From Diadema setosum (lineage: Eukaryota > Echinodermata > Echinoidea > Diadematoida > Diadematidae), in assembly GCF_964275005.1 (NCBI RefSeq), contig NC_092705.1, forward strand, positions 14,003,385 to 14,067,384: a DNA stretch of 64,000 nt, given 5' to 3'. The notes beneath the pieces were generated by a model that was not told the DNA's origin, did not search any database, and worked only from the letters and a program-made list of their open reading frames with translations. Shown piece after piece: positions 38,301 through 47,300 of the stretch; the first letter of the stretch is position 1; each line of letters begins with the position of its first letter. A program made the position numbers and the translations under genes.

Positions 38301-41300
38301 ATATTTGATGATCATAACCTTGACTTCCTACAACTGGCCGACACACGGAATAAAGCGCTCAACGGTGAGATAAGTTGTGGCCATGCACATGTTGCACTAT
38401 CTTCGGACTTGAAGAGTCACTAAGCACATTAAAGAAAAAAAAATGTTGCCAAAATCTCTAAAATAAGTACGAAAATATGAAATGCAATGACGCTTGGAAA
38501 ACAATAACTATGTTAAAAAATAAAGAAAGAAGCAAACCATAAACATGCGTGCTAAATTGACTGCAAAAGATGTTAAATTGATTGCCAAAAAATGAATTGG
38601 AATGAACGAGAGCAGCATGTCCGTGATCACGTGACTATATCATTCTAAACTGAATGAACGAATAACCAAATGGTGCTCGTTTTACGAATTTCAATTGAAA
38701 AAAAAAGTGTTCATTAGAATGAGGCTAAAGGCAATTTGAATGCTCCAAAATGAATTTGAATGAAGAGATCATAAAATTGAACTACCGAACATTGTCATCT
38801 ATGGTATTTTTGCTAAATTGAATGCAAGCAATTAGGAATTGGACTGACAAAAGTGCGAAATTGGCCGGGAAAACCTATAGTTGATAGAAGAACACTTCCC
38901 ATTTTGAAACCACAATCATCAATTCTCGTGCAGGCGTTTCGATTCTATAGTCATTTTTCCTGAAAAAACGATGACAAAGACTGATCACTACTGTTTGTGA
39001 GCCACTCAAAAAGGTACAAAAATGCATTCAGTTGTATTCATTCATTTTATCCGTTTTCAGTATATTGGTATCACATATTCAGATAGGGCCTCATCCACGT
39101 CAAGCTCTGCTTATGATGACGGTCCCCTGTATTGTATGCCTTAATATGTTATTTTGATTCATATGTCACTTCAGACTAATGTTGTTACGCAAATGATATT
39201 TTTTTTTTGTATTGATTTGTATGTTATCTGTATCATTCTGTTTTCATTTGCAATTGTATTCGGAGAAAGAAAATGCAAAAATAAACCAAACAAACAAGCA
39301 AACAGTAGCTATTTTTGACGCATTCGTTATCAGTTTTTACGGCTTCACTATCGCTCAGTCAAGTAGGATATCAGTGCCCAAAGTTACAGATTTTGTAAAT
39401 CACAAATTTTCATGGAGATCAAAGCGCCTGCACGAAGATTGATTATCATTGTGTCAAATAAGATTTGAGGTGTTCTTTCTATTGAATAATGTAACGATTT
39501 CATTCAGTCGCTCATATCTTTTTAAATAAGAGACAGTTTTGTAGCACTCTGTCTGCCGGGACACCATGTATAATATAATAGGTTCGTTCATATGCATTCG
39601 ATATTTGCAGTGGATGTGAAGAATAGCAAATCTAAGTTTGATGTCTCATAAAGAAAAAAAAATGTTACACCGCCACGCTTTGTACTGTGCATTACATATA
39701 GGCTGAAATTAATTATAGGCTGAAATTAATTCGGTCTGAAATGAAACATCGGCCTATATGCCCATAAATGCACCATTATATAGAGTTGAAAAAAAAATTT
39801 GACTGTTCTACAACCCTAATGAGTCGTGTTATCTTTGTCATTATTGTTCTCATTATTAAAGAATGAAAAGTGAATGAAAAATATGTATATATGTGTTCAT
39901 TGGTAAAGTATAGGCCCAAGAGTGTGTAAAAGAAAATACATGTATCATATTAATTTCTAAATTCATGAAGTGTGCTGATATGTGGAACAGAGTACATTAT
40001 TATGAAAATAAAACAATATAACATTTTACACTAGCAAAAATGATGTAAATCTTGGTTGTTTATATTTTTTGTCAACTCATCCCAGTCAATCAATATCAAG
40101 GTGGACTTCAAGCAATGTACATACAACTCTCAAAAAAAAAAAAAAAAAAAAACCTTATTAAGCGAAGCAGAAGTGTAACATCTAGGTAAATAAAAAGTAA
40201 GTCACTGAGCATTTATGAATCAACGTTACAACTACTGTTTCAACACGTCAGCGTAAGAAATAGATTATATATCAACGTAACCAACTTCAATGTCGAAACA
40301 GACAAGCTAGCAAAAGAATTCAAGAAACAATAAATTCTCAGTTTATAAGTAAAGTAAATAACCTAGAAAATTTCCTATCACGTTACAGTCATATTGCCAG
40401 AATACCGAATTTTTCTCAATTTCAGTTGTGTTTTCTTTCTTTCTTCTAGTATTTTTGTCTGGAGAGTCTAATTCTACCATGTCTGCTGTTTAGGGTTTGT
40501 TGTCTTTTCTCTCTTCGTGGCCCTTTTCTTTTCTTCAGTGGGCCTGGAGTGGCTGAAGATACTGACGACAGTTAACTTTTTAACGTGATCAAGGACTGCA
40601 TATATTTTTTCTTAATACCTGAACAATAAATGAGTGCTTGGAAAGTACGTCTGCACCTGCTGCAACCACTGTCAAAAAGTACTCGGTATTTGATCGAGTG
40701 CCGGTCGAAGCATGATCGAGTTTAGTCGAGTATCAATCGATAGCAGTCCTGTATCGGTCGTGTAGCGGTCGAGTTATTCATGAAACTGATGAATCCTGGA
40801 TCGAGATGATCTGAAATCAATCGCGTAGCAGTCGAGTATAACTCGATATGATCGGGAACTGAGCTCGGGGAAAAATCCGTCCCGACCACACTAGATTTCT
40901 ATACGACCGATTCCAGATCAGCTCGATCTCTTCTCGATCACTACCCGAGCTGTTGGTGTTCGGGCTTCCTACTCGAATATTTTGGACATGTCCAAAATTA
41001 TCGTGAAGGAAGCAGGAGCGATGCTGATCAAGGTAGATCGACCCCGAATACCAGTGCCGAGCGAGCCCGACCAGGCTAATGGTACGTTCCCACTGCCGAT
41101 CAGATCAACTCGATCAATCCCGATCAAGCTTTTTTAGCCTGGTCGGGCTCGCTCGGCATTGGTATTCGGGGTCGATCTACCTTGATCGGCATCGCTCCTG
41201 CTTCCTTCACGATAATTTTGGACATGTCCAAAATATTCGAGTAGGAAGCCCGAACACCAACAGCTCGGGTAGTGATCGAGAAGAGATCGAGCTGATCGGG

Positions 41301-44300
41301 AATCGGTCGTGTAGAAATCTAGTGTGGTCGGGACGAATTTTTCCCCGAGCTCAGTTCCCGATCATCTGGAGTTATACTCGAATGCTACACGATTGATTTC
41401 AGATCATCTCGATCCAGGATTCAGCAGTTTCATGAATAACTCGACCGCTACACGACCGATATAGGACTGCTATCGATCGATACTCGACTAAACTCGATCA
41501 TGCTTCGACCGGCACTCGATCAAATACCGAGCACTTTTTGACAGTGGTTGCAGCAGGTGCAGACGTACTTTCTTAGCACTCATTTATTGTTCAGGTATTA
41601 AGAAAAAATATATGCAGTCCTTGATCACGTTAAAAAGTTAAATGTCGTCAGTATCTTCAGCCACTCCTGGCCCACTAAAGAAAAGAAAAGGGCCACGAAG
41701 AGAGAAAAGACAGCAAACCCTAAACAGCAGACATGGCAGAATTAGACTCTCCAGACAAAAATGCCAGAAGAAAGAAAGGAAACACAACTGAAGCTGAGAA
41801 AAATTCGGTATTCTGGCAGTATGACTGTAACGCGAAAGGAAATTTTCTAGATTATTTTCTTTACTTATAAACTGAGAAATGTTTCTTGAATTCTTTTGCT
41901 AGCTTGTCTGTTTCAAAGTTGAAGTTGGTTACGTTAATATAAAATCTATTTCTTGCGCTGCCGTGTGAAAACAGTAGTTGTAACGTAGATTCAATGCTCA
42001 GTGATTTACTGTACTTTTATTGACGTAGATGTTACACTTTGGCTTCGCTTAATACGTTTTTTTTTTTTTATTGAGAGTTGTATGTACATTGCTTGAAGTC
42101 CATCTTGATATCGACTGGCTGGGATGATTTGACAATAAAAATAAACAACCAAGATTTTCATGATTTTTTTGCTAGTGTAAAATGTTATATCGTTTTATTT
42201 TCATAATAATGTACTCTGTTCCACGTATCAGCACACTTCATGAATTTTGAATTCAATGTATTTTCTTTTACACACTCTTGGGCCTATACTTTATCAATGA
42301 ATAGATACATGAGGGAGAAAGATTTGCGGTGACACCATGTGTATGTAGCCCTTAACCGGATCGTTGTTTGGCAGAAGAGCCTAGAAAGAGGAGAAATGAA
42401 GAGAGAAACGAAATATGGGGGTTGTGGGGAGGGCAAAAAGTGAAGAGTGGGGGACAGTAATGGGCTGGAAGTTGAAGTTGCACTAGTGGAGACGGTAGAG
42501 AAAGGAACACAGAGAGTGGCAAAGAAGAATAGTGTGAGAATCAAGTAAGATGTTCGGACATCGTTAGAAGGGGAAAGATGAAATAGAAGGGAAGAGGAAG
42601 GAGTTGAATGTTGGAGAATCGTGGAGATAGGGGAGAGCAGTGAAGATTCATGAAACCAAGAGACGAACGAAGTCGGCGAACAGTGTGGCTATGGAAAGCG
42701 GAATCAGTGGAGAAAGGACGAATAATCCTTCGAAGGAAGGGTAAGTAGAGGAGAGATGAGAATATGTCGAGAGAAGGGAGAGAGAGAGGGGGGGGGGCAA
42801 AATTAAGAAATGAAGAAGAAATAACAAATTGAAATTCAAGACGTAAATTAGAGGGAGCTACTGTTGATCCTAGAAATAAATGTTGTGGAGGAGAAAAAAA
42901 AAATCAACTCTTTTTGAGTGGCTCACAAACAGCAGTGATCAGCCTTTTTCATCGTTTTTTTTTTTCAGGAAAAATGACTATAGAATCGAAACGCATACAC
43001 GAGAATTGATGATTGTTGTTTCAAAATAGGGAGTGTTCTTCTATCAACTATTGGTTTTCCCGGCCAATTTCGCACTTTTTTCAGTCCAATTCCTAATTGC
43101 TGCCTTCAATTTAGCAAAATATGCCTTAGATGACATGTTCGGTATTTCAATTTTATGATCTCTTCATTCAAATTCATTTTGGAGAAGTCAAATTACCTTT
43201 AGCCTCATTCTAATTAACACTTTTTCAATTGAAATTCGTAAAGCAAGCACCATTTGGTTATACGTTCGTTCAGTTTAGAATGATATAGTCACGTGATCAC
43301 GGACATGCTGGTCTCGTTATTCCAATTCATTTTTAGGCAATCAATTTAACATCTCCTGCAGTCAATAGCACGAATGTTTATGGTTTGCTTCTTTCTTTAT
43401 TTTCTTAACATAGTTATTGATTTCCATGCGTCATTACATTACGTATTTTCGTACTCATTTCAGAGATTTTGGCATTTTTTTTTTCTTTAATGTGCTTAGT
43501 GACTCTTCAAGTCCGAAGATAGTGCAACATGTGAATGGCCACAACTTATCTCGCCGTTGAGCGCTTTAGTCCGTGTGTCAGCCAGTTGTAGGAAGTCAAG
43601 GTTATGATAATCAAATATTCCTATAATTCTTTTTCTGTCCCCGGGTCTGTATCTAACTTGTACCGTCATGACTGTAAGAAGATGAATTTAAACTAGAGAA
43701 TTGGTACATCAGTAGGCCTAAAATGTCATGTATGAAAGAAAAGGGGCGTTACAGAAGAGCAAACTCGAGTTATATGATATGGTCAAAAATACGATACTTT
43801 TACTGCTTAACAGTGCGTGGATGAAACAATAAGTCACATAGAAATACGCGTTTAAATGTTATCACATTTTCAAAAAAGAAATAACATGACGTTAATGTCA
43901 ATGAACATGTTAGGAATTTGAATGCCCATACGCGAAATTGAATGACTGAAATACCCCTTTCGCCAATGCTGGCGAATTTGAATGACTGAAGAGCGCGTGC
44001 CAATTTGAATGCCCGTTTTACGAATTCGAAAGGCACATGTGCAAATGTCATTGATCGGAATGCTAGATTGAACGAACAACTTGCAATTTTAAATGACAGA
44101 ATGTGCAGTGGTGTGGATTTTCGCTAAATTGAATGAACCCTTAATGCACTGACAAAAGTGCGAAATTGGCCGGTAAAACCTACACTAAAGATAATCATTT
44201 CTGTCATTCATTCATGCTTTTGCAATTAATAGTCAGTTTTATAGCACTATTTTGGGCCACACCGTATTCAAGCATAAATGCTGAGTTGTCTCATATAACA

Positions 44301-47300
44301 AAACGAATACTGTAACCACTTCTTCTTTCACTCGATCACTGTACGAACCTGCCGACCCGTTCGATGCAAGATCTTACACATATCGAGTCATGTCGAGCTG
44401 GTCTATGAAGTCTAGTAGAAATCGAGTATTGACCGTGTAGCGATCGTGTATAGATCGGGATATTCGAGTAGAGATCTGTGTGGTTGTCGAGGAGAGATTC
44501 TGGAGATGTCGAGAATGGTCGGGTGTGGATCGTAAAAGATCGAATAGCGGTCGGGAAGGGATCGTGTTGAAGAACGATGGAGCATTTGGTCGGGATTGCT
44601 CTGGTAAAAATCGGTGATCGGGATTGATCTCGCTTGATCGAGTTGATCTGATCGGCAGTGGGAACGGGGTATAAAAAAGCTTGATCGGGATTGATCGAGT
44701 TGATCTGATCGGCAGTGGGAACGCACCATAGGCCTACTGAGTATTATACACATTGTTCAGAAACAGTCAAGTAAAGTACTTATCGATAACGGTCTCATCC
44801 AGCAGTACTACAGCTGTGCGCTTTGAGATACGTTGGAATGTGTGTTCGACGTATGATTTTTTAATTCGGTTATATTAATTTCTCTTCTTAGAAGTTTGAT
44901 GAGACGATCGTTGCGTTTGTTGCTGTGACCTCATTATTTTGCACAAGTAGAAAATACAACAAACTGAAACTGAATATATCTTTGTTTTTATGATAAGCGA
45001 AATAAACCATGGAGCCATGTATAGGAACTCTATAAACTAAACTGAAAAGAGTAATAGCAAGAAAGGAGGATACAGCAAAAAAGGACATTTAAGAGCGCAT
45101 ATCCATAAGGCAGAAAGTCGCAGTGGGATGGGAGTCGAACAGGAAGGCCGAGTATGTGTCTGTTTTCTTTCGTGTGTAAGCATCTTCCAAAGTTCGGATG
45201 ACCTCTTTCTGCCCGTATAATCCACATCCTCAGTTTCTCATCACGCCGCTCGCCTTCACATCCTTCGCCGTGGACAGGGAAGCGCCAGAGGACCGGCTGA
45301 GCGTCACTCTCACCCTGCTTCTCACAGCTGTGGCTTTCAAATTCTTTGTCTCCCAGAGTCTTCCCAACAAATCGTACCAGACGCTACTCGTAAGTCTGTA
45401 TATTCTGTCTTATTTTCAATATAAAATTCTGCACAGATATATTGGTGTTAATGAATTACTTTCTGCAATGGGCATCTCTAACTGTCTAACACATACCTCT
45501 GTACGTTTTGTTCGAGATCCGCAGAAACAATTACACATTTCATTTTGCGAATGTCACGTGATGTTACACAAAGATAAATTCCTCAAATTCAGGAAATCTT
45601 GTCACAGAATCACACTCAAATTACTAGAAGTATTTTTATTCTTGGTTCTACAGAAAACCTAGTGTTAGATGTGGTTTATTTGTATGCAAAGTACTTTATA
45701 ATTTCTGCCAGAAATAAAAAGAAATTAATAGATTTTCGCCATTTTTGTTCATTTTTAAAGCAAGCAAATAAAGTAGATAAATATGTGTGGAAAAAAAAAC
45801 TAAAGATTTTGTATCCAATATTAACCGAAATCGTATTCATAATTATTATTTAGACTGTTTGTAGCTACCAGTCAAAATGTACTATTTGTCTCTTAATATG
45901 TATCATTTGATGTGACATTTATTAGTACCTGAATGTTGATAAGTGAATAGAATTTCCTTGTGAAAAAAAAAAATGGCATTTGATGTTCTCACCTTTGTCA
46001 ACACAATTTTATTTTATTCAGAAGAACTCAAACGTGTAAATGCTTTCCTTCATCATCTATACTACATTTCGTTTCCTATTTTCGTTCTTCTTCTCCTCCT
46101 CGTCCTCCTCTTCCTCCTCCAAATGCTGTTATTTTCCTACCCCATATTACTGCACCATGTATTTTAATCGGGGTAATATCGATAACAGTATAGTCGCAGT
46201 AGCAGTAAGTAGTTTGAGTAATAGTGGGAATAGAGGAAGCAATACAGTCCTGATAGCAATAATAGCCACGCAGTGTAATATATTACTCATCCGTAATGTG
46301 TTAATCAGTATCATGGTTTCAATTTGATTGGCATTGTCTTAATATCATTCTTCTTATCTCCGTATTACTTGATGGGGGTGCCGTGGCAAAGTAGATAAGA
46401 CCCCTACTGCTAATCGGAGGACCCGAGTTCGACTCCCACCCAGTTCTTGACAAGATGTTTTCACCGACCACGTCCCTCTCGACCCAGGTGTATAACTAGA
46501 TACCTGGCAACAGCAGGGTGAAAATAATGGTGACACGACTATTGCTCCTGGGACAGTTACTCCGGGCTTATTTTCTCCAAATACTAAGGGTTAGGGTTGG
46601 GATAGTGATTCAGGTTTGTGTGAAGATTAGGATTAGGATTAGCGTTAAATTTCCGGGCAGAATTTATGTTTGGCTTTAACAGGATGCATATATTTCGTGA
46701 GAGCAAATGCCGCAGGAGTAAATAATGTTATGGAGCCATTAATAGCAGGCCCTCTGGTAGAGCAGTGTTAACACTGAAGAGGCTATACCCCTGTAAAGAA
46801 TACCTTACTATTACAGAAGACAATTGCAGGAACTAATGTAACTTCATGGTGTGATGTGAATGATAGAACAGACATTGAATACAACGTGTCTATTTAATAC
46901 GCAGACTACGTGATTATTTTCCCTCCCCCCCCCCCCCCCCCCAAATCTAAGGACTACTACGTGCTGTGGTGCATGGTCTTCCTTTGTCTGGTCGTCGTCC
47001 AGAACGCTGCAGTATCAGCCTTCTATGATGGCCCCAGCGCTAGGATATTCGACATTGTGTGCATGGCCGTGTTCGGTGGGACCAGCGTGCTTGTCAACAT
47101 CGTCTTCATCGCCCAGTCCTATATCAAAGTAAGTCCGTACACTGATAGTCTCGTTGAATAATGTTGTAAACGCAATGAGCAATACACATTTTCCCCCTCT
47201 CTCACTCTTCTTCCCCATTTGTCGCTAGCGTATGATCTGTAGGAAGGATATGTTGCGACAAAGCTTCTCCAGTTTATCGGCCTGAATTGGATACCAGCAT

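Larger units (their letters stand above)
37225..44728. mobile_element. Giant palindrome of a CGATC-word element
   Basis: Left arm 37225-41077 and right arm 41136-44672 are inverted copies, joined by 58 bases (41078-41135) that carry the family end GTTCCCACTGCCGATCAG. The same end closes the right side (mirrored, 44673-44728), so 41080-44728 looks like a complete 3.65 kb element flanked by TAA and TAG. Arms differ by scattered substitutions and by one replaced segment. Outer and inner 0.4 kb of each arm are full of CGATC, TCGAG and CGACC words. No transposase was recognised. It occupies most of intron 5. Confidence 0.75.

Noticed and set aside
45391-45662. Continuation of the open frame past exon 6
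   Set aside because: A perfect GTAAGT donor follows the M2-M3 loop, and M3 is found in frame in exon 7. The read-through part has no family resemblance.
46374-46442. tRNA-like gene with A and B boxes
   Set aside because: The cloverleaf is imperfect and the sequence continues into a body shared with another copy at 60.1-60.4 kb, so it is a SINE head and not a functional tRNA.
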